Source of the DNA: Mongoliimonas terrestris
GTDB lineage: Bacteria; Pseudomonadota; Alphaproteobacteria; Rhizobiales; Pleomorphomonadaceae
Length of the DNA stretch: 64,000 nt
Reading direction: 5' to 3'
Assembly (NCBI RefSeq): GCF_001927285.1
Contig: NZ_MSIG01000002.1
Location: 248,001-312,000 of the forward strand
Shown: piece by piece, positions 54,376-63,437 of the stretch
Layout of the letters: each line of letters starts with the position of its first letter
How positions within the stretch are numbered: the stretch's first letter is position 1
Program-made: the position numbers and the translations under genes
Notes under the pieces: generated by a model
Told to the model about the DNA's origin: nothing
Database searches by the model: none
Seen by the model: the letters and a program-made list of their open reading frames with translations, nothing else

Positions 54376-55125
54376 TCACGCCGCGTCCTGCACGAAGCCG
54401 GCGTAGCCGTTCTTCTCCAGCTCCAGCGCCAGCTCCTTGCCGCCCGAGGCGACGATACGGCCGTCGGAGAGCACGTGCACGAAGTCCGGCACGATATAGT
54501 TGAGGAGCCGCTGGTAGTGGGTGATCACCACGAAACTGCGCTCCGGCGAGCGCAGCGCGTTCACGCCGTCCGACACCACCTTCAGCGCGTCGATGTCGAG
54601 GCCGGAATCCGTCTCGTCCAGGATGGCGATGGACGGCTGCAGGAGCGCCATCTGCATCACCTCGTTGCGCTTCTTCTCGCCGCCGGAGAAGCCAACGTTG
54701 ACCGGCCGCTTCAGCATCTCGGTGGAGATGTTGAGCTTGGCCGACGTCTCCTTGATCACGCGCATGAAGTCCGGCGTGGAGATCTCGCCCTCGCCCCGGG
54801 CCTTGCGGTGCGCATTGAGCGCGGCGCGCAGGAAGGTCATGGAGGCAACGCCCGGGATCTCGATCGGGTACTGGAAGGCCAGGAACAGGCCCGCCGTGGC
54901 GCGCTCGTTCGGCTCCATCTCCAGGATGTTCACGCCGTTGAGAAGCACCTCGCCCTCGGTCACCTCGTAGTCGTCCTTGCCGGCGAGGATGTAGGAGAGC
55001 GTCGACTTGCCGGCCCCGTTCGGGCCCATGATGGCGTGGATCTCGCCCGCGTTCACCGTCAGGTCGAGGCCCTTCAGGATCTCGCGGTCGCCGATGCGCG
55101 CGTGCAGGTTCTTGATCTGGAGCAT
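54376..55125 (-). CDS. sufC: SufC ATPase
   Basis: ABC-type ATPase subunit of the SufBCD scaffold, soluble rather than a transporter part. The 249 residues contain Walker A GPNGAGKSTLSYIL (about 36-49), the SufC signature VGFSGGEKKRNEVMQM, Walker B SIAILDETDSGLDIDALK and the H-loop VVITHYQRLLNYI. I chose the ATG at 55125 (MLQIKNLHARIG); upstream in-frame codons lie in a repeat-like gap. It sits between sufB and sufD. Confidence 0.97.
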   Translation of the reverse strand: MLQIKNLHARIGDREILKGLDLTVNAGEIHAIMGPNGAGKSTLSYILAGKDDYEVTEGEVLLNGVNILEMEPNERATAGLFLAFQYPIEIPGVASMTFLRAALNAHRKARGEGEISTPDFMRVIKETSAKLNISTEMLKRPVNVGFSGGEKKRNEVMQMALLQPSIAILDETDSGLDIDALKVVSDGVNALRSPERSFVVITHYQRLLNYIVPDFVHVLSDGRIVASGGKELALELEKNGYAGFVQDAA

Positions 55126-55322
55126 CTGTCTACCTTTTCGTTCCGGTGGCCTCGACGCCGCTGCGGAGGCCCGTTGTTGCACTGAAACTGAAATCCGTCC
55201 CCTCGGGGGAAGGTGGCGGCGAAGCCGCCGGAAGGGGTCGTGTTGCCCGGCACCGGGAGCGCCGTCCTGAAACGGCGCACCCGATCTTCTCCCTCAAAGG
55301 GAGAGCGCCGGCCGAACCGCCG
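55126..55322. repeat. Hairpin-rich gap between sufB and sufC
   Basis: About 200 bases with several small hairpins: CCCCTCGGGGG near 55199, GGCGGCGAAGCCGCC near 55215, and CTCCCTCAAAGGGAG near 55290. They resemble parts of the family-C repeat in the sufD-sufS gap. No gene; effect on the operon unknown. Confidence 0.5.
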
Positions 55323-56801
55323 TCACCCCACGCTGCCTTCCAGGCTGATGCCGATCAGCTTCTGCGTCTCGACCATGAACTCCATCGGCAGCTGCTGCAG
55401 CACGTCCCGCACGAAGCCGTTGACGATGAGGGCGATCGCCTCCTCCTCGTCGAGGCCGCGCGACAGGCAGTAGAACATCTGGTCGTCGGAGATCTTCGAC
55501 GTGGTCGCCTCGTGCTCCACCACCGCCGACGACGTCTTGGTCTCGATGTAGGGCACCGTGTGCGCGCCGCACTGGTTGCCGATCAGGAGCGAGTCGCAGT
55601 TGGTGAAGTTGCGCGCGCCGGTCGCCTTGCGGCCGATCTGCACGAGGCCGCGGTAGGTGTTGTCCGACTTGCCGGCCGCGATGCCCTTGGAGATGATCTT
55701 CGACGTGGTGTTCTTGCCGAGGTGGATCATCTTCGTGCCCGAATCCACCTGCTGCTTCCCGTTGGAGATGGCGATCGAGTAGAACTCGCCGCGGGAATTG
55801 TCGCCGCGCAGGATGCAGCTCGGGTACTTCCAGGTGATGGCCGAGCCGGTCTCCACCTGGGTCCAGGAGATCTTGGAGTTGCGGCCGCGGCAGTCGCCGC
55901 GCTTCGTCACGAAGTTGTAGATGCCGCCCTTGCCCTCCGCATCGCCCGGATACCAGTTCTGGACAGTGGAGTACTTGATCTCCGCGTCGTCGAGCGCGAC
56001 GAGCTCCACCACCGCGGCGTGCAGCTGGTTCTCGTCCCGGCTCGGGGCGGTGCAGCCCTCCAGATAGGAAACGTAGCTGCCCTCGTCGGCGATGATCAGC
56101 GTGCGCTCGAACTGGCCTGTGTTCTTCTCGTTGATCCGGAAATAGGTCGACAGCTCCATCGGGCAGCGCACGCCCTTCGGGATGTAGACGAACGACCCGT
56201 CGGAGAAGACGGCGCTGTTCAACGTCGCATAATAGTTGTCCGTGGTCGGCACCACCGAGCCCAAGTACTTCCTCACCAGCTCCGGGTGCTCGCGCACCGC
56301 CTCGGAAATGGCGCAGAAGATGACCCCGTGCTTGGCCAGTTCCTTCTTGAACGTGGTCACCACGGACACGCTGTCGAACACCGCGTCCACCGCCACGCGC
56401 GGCTTGTCGGCCCCCTCGACGCCGGCGAGCAGCTCCTGCTCGCGCAGCGGAATGCCGAGCTTCTCGTAGGTGCGCAGCAGCTCCGGGTCGACCTCGTCCA
56501 GGCTCTTCGGCCCGGCGGTCTTCTTCGGCGCGGAATAATAGTGCAGGTCCTGGAAATCGATCGGCGGATAGTCCACCCGCGCCCAGGTCGGCTCCGTCAT
56601 GGTCTGCCAGCGGCGGAACGCCTCCAGGCGCCACGAGGTCAGCCAGTCCGGCTCGTTCTTCTTGGCGGAGATGTAGCGGACGATATCCTCGTTGAGGCCC
56701 TTCGGCGCCAGTTCGGACTCGATCTCGGTGAAGAAGCCGTACTTGTACTTGTCGACGTCGATCGCCGACACCTGTTCGATGGTTTCCTGCACTGCGGGCA
56801 T
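55323..56801 (-). CDS. sufB: SufB scaffold subunit
   Basis: Main Fe-S scaffold protein, 492 residues, the site where the cluster is built. It begins [22 protein letters not shown] and has [23 protein letters not shown], the [32 protein letters not shown] segment with conserved cysteines, [19 protein letters not shown] and the C-terminal [27 protein letters not shown]. Length is typical. It follows the IscS-like desulfurase after 59 bases. Confidence 0.97.
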   Translation of the reverse strand: MPAVQETIEQVSAIDVDKYKYGFFTEIESELAPKGLNEDIVRYISAKKNEPDWLTSWRLEAFRRWQTMTEPTWARVDYPPIDFQDLHYYSAPKKTAGPKSLDEVDPELLRTYEKLGIPLREQELLAGVEGADKPRVAVDAVFDSVSVVTTFKKELAKHGVIFCAISEAVREHPELVRKYLGSVVPTTDNYYATLNSAVFSDGSFVYIPKGVRCPMELSTYFRINEKNTGQFERTLIIADEGSYVSYLEGCTAPSRDENQLHAAVVELVALDDAEIKYSTVQNWYPGDAEGKGGIYNFVTKRGDCRGRNSKISWTQVETGSAITWKYPSCILRGDNSRGEFYSIAISNGKQQVDSGTKMIHLGKNTTSKIISKGIAAGKSDNTYRGLVQIGRKATGARNFTNCDSLLIGNQCGAHTVPYIETKTSSAVVEHEATTSKISDDQMFYCLSRGLDEEEAIALIVNGFVRDVLQQLPMEFMVETQKLIGISLEGSVG

Positions 56802-56860
56802 TGGGTCACTCCATCCGGCGCGGTTTCAAGGACCGTGGGATTTCACTGTCATATAGGCGG

Positions 56861-58033
56861 TCAAGCGGCTCTCGACCCCCTTCGTTTCGTCAGGTCTGCG
56901 TGGACCTTTTTGAACACCTCGGCGAACCTTGCGACGTCCGCGTCGGTCGTCGCCGGCCCGATGCTGATACGCAGGGCGCACCGCGCGAGATCGGTCGGCA
57001 CCCCCATGGCGAGGAGCACGGCGCTCGCCGCCACCTTGCCGCTGGAGCAGGCCGAACCGGACGAGAGCGCCACGCCCGCAAGGTCGAAGGCGATCAGCGC
57101 CGTCTCCGCCGAAAGGCCCGGCACCGCGACCGCGAGGGTGTTCGGCAGCCTGGCCGCGCCCGCCCCGAAGACCACCGCCTCCGGCGCGGTGTCGAGCACC
57201 GCCGCCTCGATGCGGTCGCGTCGTTCGGCGACCGCCGCCATCGCCTTCAGATCGTGCGCCGCCTCCGTCGCCGCAACCCCGAAGCCCTCGATCCCCCACG
57301 TGTTTTCGGTTCCGGCGCGGGCTTGGCCCTCCTGGCCGCCCCCGGTCAGGAGCGGCGGTACCGCCACCAGATCGTTCGCCCGCACGATGGCGCCGATGCC
57401 CTGCGGCCCGCCGATCTTGTGGGCCGACAGCGTCAGCACGTCCGCCCCGAGCGCCCCCGCGTCCACCGGGATCCGCCCCACCGCCTGCACCGCGTCCGTG
57501 TGCAGCATGGCGCCGTGCCCGTGGGCGATCCGCGCCGCCTCGGCGACCGGCTGGATCACGCCGGTCTCGTTGTTGGCGAGCATCAGCGAGACGAGCGCCC
57601 GCCGCCCATCCGCCGCCAACGCCGCAAGCCGCCCGTCGAGCGCGCCGAGATCGACCACGCCGTCGCGGTCCACCGGCACGGTCTCCACGGCGTCCGCCGG
57701 GAACCGTCCCCCGCGCGCCACCGCCGGGTGCTCCACCGCCGACACCAGCAGCCGATCGAACGCCAGCGGCCTGCCCCCGTGGAACCACTGCGGCGATAGC
57801 ACCGTCACGGCGCTCTCCGTGCCGCCCGACGTGAAGGTGACGCCGCGCGGGTTGGCCCCGACGAGCGCCGCCACCGACCGGCGCGCGGCCTCCACCGCGG
57901 CGCGCGCCCGGCGCCCCTCCTCGTGCACCGAGGAGGCATTGCCGGTGCGGCCGAGGCTGTCCGACAGGCGCGCCACGACGCTCGCCCGCATGGGCGCGCC
58001 GGCGTTCCAGTCCAGATAGACCCGATCCGTCAT
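56861..58033 (-). CDS. iscS: Cysteine desulfurase, IscS/NifS-like (group I)
   Basis: PLP enzyme of 390 residues, first gene of the suf operon. It has YLDWNAGAPMRASVV, GNASSVHEEGRRARA, TSGGTESAVTVL, the cofactor lysine in TLSAHKIGGPQGIGAIV, and the active cysteine on a flexible loop, SSGSACSSGKV, which marks group I. Many alphaproteobacteria have both this and SufS in the same operon. A start at 58033 (MTDRVYLDWN) fits. Upstream are an Irr-type iron control element and a second palindrome, suggesting control by iron. Confidence 0.94.
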   Translation of the reverse strand: MTDRVYLDWNAGAPMRASVVARLSDSLGRTGNASSVHEEGRRARAAVEAARRSVAALVGANPRGVTFTSGGTESAVTVLSPQWFHGGRPLAFDRLLVSAVEHPAVARGGRFPADAVETVPVDRDGVVDLGALDGRLAALAADGRRALVSLMLANNETGVIQPVAEAARIAHGHGAMLHTDAVQAVGRIPVDAGALGADVLTLSAHKIGGPQGIGAIVRANDLVAVPPLLTGGGQEGQARAGTENTWGIEGFGVAATEAAHDLKAMAAVAERRDRIEAAVLDTAPEAVVFGAGAARLPNTLAVAVPGLSAETALIAFDLAGVALSSGSACSSGKVAASAVLLAMGVPTDLARCALRISIGPATTDADVARFAEVFKKVHADLTKRRGSRAA

Positions 58034-58140
58034 CCCGTGTCCCGGCCGCCCGGCGGCCTGTTGTCGTGTTCACCACCCGCCGCGAACGCCCCGAGCCATT
58101 CTCCCGAAGCGATTTTCCCGAAGCGATTTTTCTTGACGCC

Positions 58141-58157
58141 GGACCGTCGGACGGTCC
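58141..58157. promoter_or_regulatory. Perfect palindrome upstream of iscS, possible operator
   Basis: GGACCGTCGGACGGTCC is fully symmetrical around its central base and lies between the iron control element and iscS. It could bind IscR/RirA-type or another dimeric regulator; none of the consensus sequences I know matches clearly. Confidence 0.45.
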
Positions 58158-58197
58158 AGTGCATTCGCCAGACTGAGTGGGTGCCGACGCGCTGCAG

Positions 58198-58214
58198 TTT
58201 CGAATTGTTCTAAA
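58198..58214 (-). promoter_or_regulatory. Irr-type iron control element (ICE) of the suf operon
   Basis: Read leftward, TTTAGAACAATTCGAAA matches the Hyphomicrobiales ICE consensus TTTAGAA-N3-TTCTAAA at 13 of 14 defined positions. It lies about 165 bases before the iscS start. Irr represses iron-using functions when iron is low, and suf operons are known or predicted Irr targets in this order. Confidence 0.75.
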
Positions 58215-58347
58215 GAGGTTTTAAAGCCGGCCCGGTCCTGCGTCAAGGACGCGGGTACGCGTTTGCCCTTAACAGTGGACAATTCGAGAGCCGCCGCGGC
58301 CGATCGGCCCCTTCCCCCCAGGTTGAGAAGAGAGTCCGAAGAGACCG

Positions 58348-59001
58348 ATGCCAGAAGTCATCTTCAACGGCCCGGCCGGCCGCATCGAAGGCCGCTTCCA
58401 GCCGGCCAAGGGGCGCAACGCCCCCATCGCCATGATCCTGCACCCGCACCCGCAGTTCGGCGGGACCATGAACAACCAGGTCGCCTACCGGTTGTTCTAC
58501 ATGTTCAAGGAGCGCGGCTTCGCGGTGCTGCGCTTCAACTTCCGCGGCGTCGGTCGCAGCCAGGGCGCCTTCGACCACGGCGCCGGCGAACTCTCCGACG
58601 CCGCCTCCGCGCTCGACTGGGTGCAGACCGTCCATCCGGACGCCCGCTCCTGCTGGGTGGCCGGCTTCTCCTTCGGCGCCTGGATCGGCATGCAACTCCT
58701 GATGCGCCGCCCCGAGATCGAGGGCTTCATCTCCATCGCGCCCCCGGCCAACCTGCACGACTTCTCCTTCCTTGCCCCCTGCCCGTCGTCCGGCCTCATC
58801 GTCCACGGCGACGTGGACAAGGTGGTGCCCACCAAGGACGTGCAGACCCTGGTGGACAAGCTGAAGATGCAGAAGGGCATCATCATCGAGCAGCGCACCA
58901 TCGAGGGCGCCAACCACTTCTTCGACCAGAAGGTGGACGAGCTCATCGGCACCTGCGGCGACTACCTCGACCGCCGCCTCGCCATGGCCGAAGCCGGCTG
59001 A
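58348..59001 (+). CDS. Alpha/beta hydrolase (dienelactone hydrolase-like)
   Basis: Cytoplasmic protein of 217 residues. It starts MPEVIFNGPAGRIEGRFQP and has AMILHPHPQFGGTMNNQVAY (oxyanion-type region with the HPHP motif of this group), LRFNFRGVGRSQG, the nucleophile elbow in WVAGFSFGAWIG, the acid in IVHGDVDKVVP and the histidine in EGANHFF. The HPHPQFGG start is characteristic of a conserved hydrolase group of unknown substrate found widely in proteobacteria. Divergent from the suf operon. Confidence 0.9.
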   Translation: MPEVIFNGPAGRIEGRFQPAKGRNAPIAMILHPHPQFGGTMNNQVAYRLFYMFKERGFAVLRFNFRGVGRSQGAFDHGAGELSDAASALDWVQTVHPDARSCWVAGFSFGAWIGMQLLMRRPEIEGFISIAPPANLHDFSFLAPCPSSGLIVHGDVDKVVPTKDVQTLVDKLKMQKGIIIEQRTIEGANHFFDQKVDELIGTCGDYLDRRLAMAEAG

Positions 59002-59104
59002 AGCCGCGAGGCTGGCTGAAGAGCGCAGGGTCGCCTTGATGACGGCGGCCCCGGCCGGGGAGGCCGCCGCGCGTGTTCGCTCCCCCTCCTCCCTCTCCCC
59101 CGAT

Positions 59105-59205
59105 CGTCACCCCGGCGAAAGCCGGGGCCCAACCGTCCGCCGCATCACCCGCACCGGCGCAGACGCCGCACCGTCGGCTGGATCCCGGCGTCCGCCGGGA
59201 TGACG
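59105..59205. repeat. Palindromic intergenic repeat, family A (second copy)
   Basis: Arms CGTCACCCCGGCGAAAGCCG and CGGCGTCCGCCGGGATGACG with a partly palindromic middle. Same family as 33094-33194; the arms here are more perfect. Confidence 0.85.
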
Positions 59206-59310
59206 GCCTGAAGGACAAGCGTCGCCGCACCCTCCGCCGGCGATCCTTGGCCGAGCCCTCAGCCGGCCCTCCCCGACCGACCACCCGCCACCCATCCCCC
59301 CAACCTCCCC

Positions 59311-59352
59311 GATCGTCATGGTCCGGTTCATCCGGACCACCCACGCATTCCC
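59311..59352. repeat. Palindromic intergenic repeat, family B (short copy)
   Basis: CGATCGTCATGGTCCGGTTC followed by ATCCGGACCACCCACGCATTCC; one half of the large family-B element, ending nine bases from the anmK stop. Confidence 0.75.
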
Positions 59353-59360
59353 GCTTCCCC

Positions 59361-60479
59361 TCACCCCGCCACCACGCCCCCCACCGTCGCCACCGGCACC
59401 CCCGTCGTCCCCGGATAGCTCCCCGGCAACCCCCTCAAGCAACGCACCGCCAGATACCCGAAGGCCTGCGCCTCCACGAAGTCCCCCGCCATCCCCACGC
59501 TGTCCGCGGTCGCCACCGCCGCCCCCGTCCTCGCCGCGAGCATCGTCATCAGCGTCGCGTTCCGCGCCCCGCCCCCGGCCACCACCACGGACCGCACCGG
59601 CTCCGCCGCCGCCGCCAGCCCCGCCGCCACCGTGGCGGCCGTCACTGCCGTCAGTGTCGCAACACGGTCGGCGAAGGAAAGCGCCGCCAGCTCCGCCTCC
59701 GCCAGCCCGTGAAACGCCATCCTGTCCAGTGACTTCGGCGGCGCCGCCGCGAAGAACGGATGCGCGAGAAACATTCCAACGATCGCTTCATTCACAACGC
59801 CCTCGGCGGCGATGCTGCCACCCTGGTCGAACCGGGCGCCGGTCTCCCGTCCCACGCAGTCGTCGATCAGCGCGTTGCCCGGCCCGGTGTCGAACGCCAG
59901 CATCTCGCCCGCCCCGTCGATCAGCGTCACATTCGCGACGCCCCCCACGTTAAGGATGGCCGCCGGCCGGCCGAGCCCCGCGCGCTCCGCCAACGCCCGG
60001 TGGTAGACCGGCACCAGCGGCGCCCCCTGCCCGCCCGCCGCCACGTCGGCCGCGCGGAAGTCGTACACCACCGGCAGCCCCGAGGCCGCCGCGAGGGCCG
60101 GCCCGTCGCCGATCTGCACCGTCAGCCGGCGCTCCGGCGCGTGGAACACCGTCTGGCCGTGGAAGCCGATCACCGCCGGCGCGATCCCCTCGGCGGCCGC
60201 GACCGCCACGAGGTTGGCCACCGCCGCGGCATGCGCTGCTGTCACGATCCGCTCGGCCTCCCCCACCCGGCCCGGCCGGTCGTCCCGCCGCGCGATCGTC
60301 GCCCCATCCTGCAGCGCCGCCCGCAGCACTGCCCGTTCCGCGTCCGTGTAGGCGCGGAACAGCGTCGGCCCGAAATCCTCCACCGTCTCCCCGTCGGTTA
60401 GGATCAGCGCGGCGTCCACACCGTCGAGCGACGTTCCGCTCATCAGGCCGAGCGCCCAGCGGCTTGCGGCGTCTCTCAT
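59361..60479 (-). CDS. anmK: Anhydro-N-acetylmuramic acid kinase
   Basis: Phosphorylates and opens anhydro-MurNAc from murein turnover, giving MurNAc-6-phosphate for recycling. The 372 residues begin near [18 protein letters not shown] (phosphate-binding) and show [50 protein letters not shown] and [14 protein letters not shown], all AnmK hallmarks of the sugar kinase/Hsp70 fold. Start ATG 60479. It is divergent from tyrS, an arrangement seen in many alphaproteobacteria. Confidence 0.96.
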   Translation of the reverse strand: MRDAASRWALGLMSGTSLDGVDAALILTDGETVEDFGPTLFRAYTDAERAVLRAALQDGATIARRDDRPGRVGEAERIVTAAHAAAVANLVAVAAAEGIAPAVIGFHGQTVFHAPERRLTVQIGDGPALAAASGLPVVYDFRAADVAAGGQGAPLVPVYHRALAERAGLGRPAAILNVGGVANVTLIDGAGEMLAFDTGPGNALIDDCVGRETGARFDQGGSIAAEGVVNEAIVGMFLAHPFFAAAPPKSLDRMAFHGLAEAELAALSFADRVATLTAVTAATVAAGLAAAAEPVRSVVVAGGGARNATLMTMLAARTGAAVATADSVGMAGDFVEAQAFGYLAVRCLRGLPGSYPGTTGVPVATVGGVVAG

Positions 60480-60576
60480 CGGCGGATCCTTAAGTGCGTG
60501 TCACGGCGGCGATTGTCTGCTAGAGACCTGCGGCGATCGCCCGAGGCTGGGCGGATCATCCTTAAGGAAAGGTATC

Positions 60577-61830
60577 ATGGGCGGCTTCAAGTCGGACTTT
60601 CTCCGCGTGCTCGACGAGCGCGGCTTCATCCACCAGATCTCGGACCCGGCGGGTCTCGACGAGAAGTGCCTGAAGGGTCCGATCACCGCCTATGTGGGCT
60701 ATGACGCCACCGCCACGAGCCTCCACATCGGCAACCTGATCAGCGTCACCATGCTGCACTGGCTGCAGGAGACCGGCCATCGGCCGATCACGCTCATGGG
60801 CGGCGGCACCTCGCTCGTCGGCGATCCGTCCTTCCGCGACGACCAGCGCAAGCTGCTGACCCCGGCGCAGATCGACGAGAACATCGCCGGCATCAAGAAG
60901 ATCTTCGGCCGCATCCTGCGCTACGGCGACGGTGCGACCGACGCCCTGATGGTCAACAACGCCGACTGGCTGACCAAGCTCAACTACCTGGAGTTCCTCC
61001 GCGACGTCGGCCGCCACTTCTCCGTCAACCGCATGCTCGCCTTCGACAGCGTCAAGCTCCGGCTCGACCGGGAGCAGTCGCTGTCCTTCCTGGAATTCAA
61101 CTACATGGTCCTCCAGGGCTACGATTTCACGGTGCTCAACAAGGACTTCGACTGCATCCTGCAGATGGGCGGCTCCGACCAGTGGGGCAACATCGTCAAC
61201 GGCATCGACCTCGGCCACCGGCTCGGCAACGAGCAGCTGTTCGCCCTGACGACGCCGCTCCTCACCACGTCGTCCGGCGCCAAGATGGGCAAGTCGGCGA
61301 ACGGCGCGGTGTGGCTGAACGGCGACCTCTTCAGCCCCTACGACTTCTGGCAGTACTGGCGGAACACCGAGGACGCCGACGTCGTCCGCTTCCTGAAGAT
61401 CTTCACCCGCCTGCCGCTGGATGAGATCGCCCGGCTCGGCGCCCTCGGCGGGTCGGAGATCAACGAGGCCAAGAAGGTGCTCGCAACGGAAGCGACCGCC
61501 GTCGTCCACGGCCGCGAGGCGGCCGAGGCCGCCGCCGAGACCGCCCGCCGCACCTTCGAGGAAGGTGCTCTCCCGGCCAGCCTGCCGACCGTGGAGATCC
61601 CCGCCGGCGAACTCGACGCCGGGGTCGGCGTGCTCGCCGCCTTCGTCAAGGCCGGCCTTGCCGCCTCCAACGGCGAGGCGCGCCGCGCCGCGGAGGGCGG
61701 CGGCCTCAAGGTCAACGACGAGACCCTGACGGACGTGAAGCGCACCCTCACCACCGGCGACGTCAACGACGCCGGCGTTATCAAGCTGTCGCTCGGCAAG
61801 AAGAAGCACATCCTCCTGAAGCCGGTCTGA
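60577..61830 (+). CDS. tyrS: Tyrosyl-tRNA synthetase
   Basis: Class I aminoacyl-tRNA synthetase of 417 residues. The HIGH region reads [14 protein letters not shown] (about 45-58), tyrosine-binding and KMSKS-type motif [11 protein letters not shown] (about 231-241) are present, and a C-terminal S4 domain ends with [26 protein letters not shown] precedes the ATG. Divergent from anmK; its 3' end faces the TIGR02588 gene, with a weak GGCCCGG/CCGGGCC hairpin between them. Confidence 0.97.
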   Translation: MGGFKSDFLRVLDERGFIHQISDPAGLDEKCLKGPITAYVGYDATATSLHIGNLISVTMLHWLQETGHRPITLMGGGTSLVGDPSFRDDQRKLLTPAQIDENIAGIKKIFGRILRYGDGATDALMVNNADWLTKLNYLEFLRDVGRHFSVNRMLAFDSVKLRLDREQSLSFLEFNYMVLQGYDFTVLNKDFDCILQMGGSDQWGNIVNGIDLGHRLGNEQLFALTTPLLTTSSGAKMGKSANGAVWLNGDLFSPYDFWQYWRNTEDADVVRFLKIFTRLPLDEIARLGALGGSEINEAKKVLATEATAVVHGREAAEAAAETARRTFEEGALPASLPTVEIPAGELDAGVGVLAAFVKAGLAASNGEARRAAEGGGLKVNDETLTDVKRTLTTGDVNDAGVIKLSLGKKKHILLKPV

Positions 61831-61884
61831 CCGGCCCGGACCAGAGCCGACCGGGCCGCCGGCGACACGCCGTCGGCGCTCCGG

Positions 61885-62325
61885 TCAGGGCGCCGTGTAG
61901 CCTGCCGCCCGCACCACCAGCCGGAAGGCGGCGGGGTCCTCGGTGAACATCAGGCCGGCCGGCTTCTCGGAGTTCTGCGGCAGATAGTCGACCGTGGTGG
62001 AGGCTTCCTCCACCACGGTTTCCCCGTCCCGCAACTCCCCCACCACGTCCACCGCGGCCGCCGGCGACTGGCCGTCGTTCAGCACCAGCACCTGCACGTG
62101 GTGGCCGGCCTTCGCCGGGAGGGTCGACACCACCCGCACCGAAAGGTCCGGCGGGGCGCCGGAGCCGGTCAGCCCGTCGTGCGCCAGATAGCCGATCACG
62201 CCGGCCAGGATGGCCGCGCCCAGCGCCGCCACGGCCCACTCCACGGGCGACGTGCCCGTCACCACGCGCTCGGCCCCCTCCTCCCGCCGCCCCGCATTCT
62301 CGTTGTCGTCGTTTCCAGCGCTCAT
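61885..62325 (-). CDS. TIGR02588-family protein
   Basis: A 146-residue protein with one membrane helix near the N-terminus (VEWAVAALGAAILAGVIGYLA, about 28-48) and a small exported beta domain (LSVRVVSTLPAKAGHHVQVL, VVEEASTTVDYLP) that looks immunoglobulin-like. TIGR02588 proteins are always next to TIGR02587 membrane proteins; here the start overlaps the stop of that gene by four bases (ATGA). Function unknown. Confidence 0.85.
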   Translation of the reverse strand: MSAGNDDNENAGRREEGAERVVTGTSPVEWAVAALGAAILAGVIGYLAHDGLTGSGAPPDLSVRVVSTLPAKAGHHVQVLVLNDGQSPAAAVDVVGELRDGETVVEEASTTVDYLPQNSEKPAGLMFTEDPAAFRLVVRAAGYTAP

Positions 62326-63197
62326 AGGATCAGCCTCGCGGCGGCGGCGCCGATGGCGCCCGGAAAGGAGAGGACGAGAGCGGTGGAGAGGATCTCCTCC
62401 AGAGACACCCCGTCGGTGCGGCCGAACGTCCACAGGATGGCGAGCGAGACGAGGAAGACGAGCGCGTAGCCCGCCACCGTGTAGCGGGCGAACACGCTGA
62501 GGAAGCCCTCCCCCGGCGCCGGCCGCTCGGTGCCGCCGAACTCGAAGCCGTAGACGAAGCCGTGCATCAGCGCGATGGAGAAGCCCGCCAGCATCAGCTC
62601 CTGGGTGGCGCTCAGCCGGTAGGCGATCAGCACCACCTCCTCCGTCGGGGCGACGCTGAACGACAGGAAGAGCGCGCCCACCACCATCAGGAAGAGCTCG
62701 CCGCCATAGGTCGGCTCCGGCTGGCGCCGCGCGTCCTTGCCGCCGCCCAACTGGTTCTGCGCCAGCATGGCGCCGATCGAGGCCGGCACGATCTGCACGG
62801 CCACCTTGCCGATCAGCTCCCGCAGCCCCATGCCGGGCTCCAGTTCGCCCAGGAAGCCGAGCACCGCCACCACCGTCACGGCCGCGACCGCGATCGCCAC
62901 CAGCGCGTCCGCGATGTCGTCGGAGAGCGCCGCGGTCTTGCGGAAGCCCTCGAACCGGGAAAGGCGCACCAGGAGCGGCACGGTCACCGCCAACAGGAGC
63001 GCCATCCGCAGCGGCTCCATCACGAAGCCGAACTGCCACATCTCCATCGTCATCAGGATGGGGAGCGCGAAGATCAGCGCCCCGCCGAACGCCCGTCCCA
63101 GCCCGACGAGGAAGGTCCGCGTCTTCGGCTGCTGCACGGTCAGTTCGCCGACGCGGTTCGCCGCATCCATCGCAGAGGCGCGCATCACCGCCTTCAT
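62322..63197 (-). CDS. TIGR02587-family membrane protein
   Basis: A 291-residue integral membrane protein with about eight hydrophobic segments, among them AFGGALIFALPILMTMEMWQ, LRMALLLAVTVPLLV, ELFLMVVGALFLSFSVAPTEEVVLI and VLSFPGAIGAAAARLIL. The PxLMTMEMW and APTEEVxxI motifs are typical of TIGR02587 as I remember it. The ATG at 63197 (MKAVMRASAM) is the likely start; a later one (MRASAM) is possible. It is translationally coupled to the TIGR02588 gene. Function unknown. Confidence 0.85.
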   Translation of the reverse strand: MKAVMRASAMDAANRVGELTVQQPKTRTFLVGLGRAFGGALIFALPILMTMEMWQFGFVMEPLRMALLLAVTVPLLVRLSRFEGFRKTAALSDDIADALVAIAVAAVTVVAVLGFLGELEPGMGLRELIGKVAVQIVPASIGAMLAQNQLGGGKDARRQPEPTYGGELFLMVVGALFLSFSVAPTEEVVLIAYRLSATQELMLAGFSIALMHGFVYGFEFGGTERPAPGEGFLSVFARYTVAGYALVFLVSLAILWTFGRTDGVSLEEILSTALVLSFPGAIGAAAARLIL

Positions 63198-63437
63198 GAA
63201 CCACTTCCCCCCGGCAACGGCGCGGCCCGCCCCACGCTGCCGGCACCTGCCTCCCGGAACGCAACGGAGGCTTTGCCGGTTTCCAGCATCAGACCTGCCA
63301 ATGGTCATGAGGGCCGTGAAGCCGGCGGCACGGCGATGGGTCGTTATCGACACGAGGCTTGGAACAACTCTGCTTCTGCCCGGTTCGGCTGAGGCGACAG
63401 CTTTACAACATCGAAAAGCCCAGCCGGGAGCGACCAC

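Larger units (their letters stand above)
58034..58347. promoter_or_regulatory. Divergent control region of the iscS-suf operon and a hydrolase gene
   Basis: About 310 bases holding, from right to left, an Irr-type box (58198-58214), a perfect palindrome GGACCGTCGGACGGTCC (58141-58157), and a tandem 14-base direct repeat CCCGAAGCGATTTT (58103-58130) near the iscS start. Both genes must be driven from here. Exact promoters cannot be assigned. Confidence 0.6.
59002..59360. other. Repeat-filled region between the hydrolase gene and anmK
   Basis: About 360 bases between convergent genes, consisting mostly of a family-A repeat (59105-59205) and a short family-B repeat (59311-59352), the same pair in the same order as at 33.1-33.3 kb. 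No gene or clear terminator otherwise. Confidence 0.6.
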
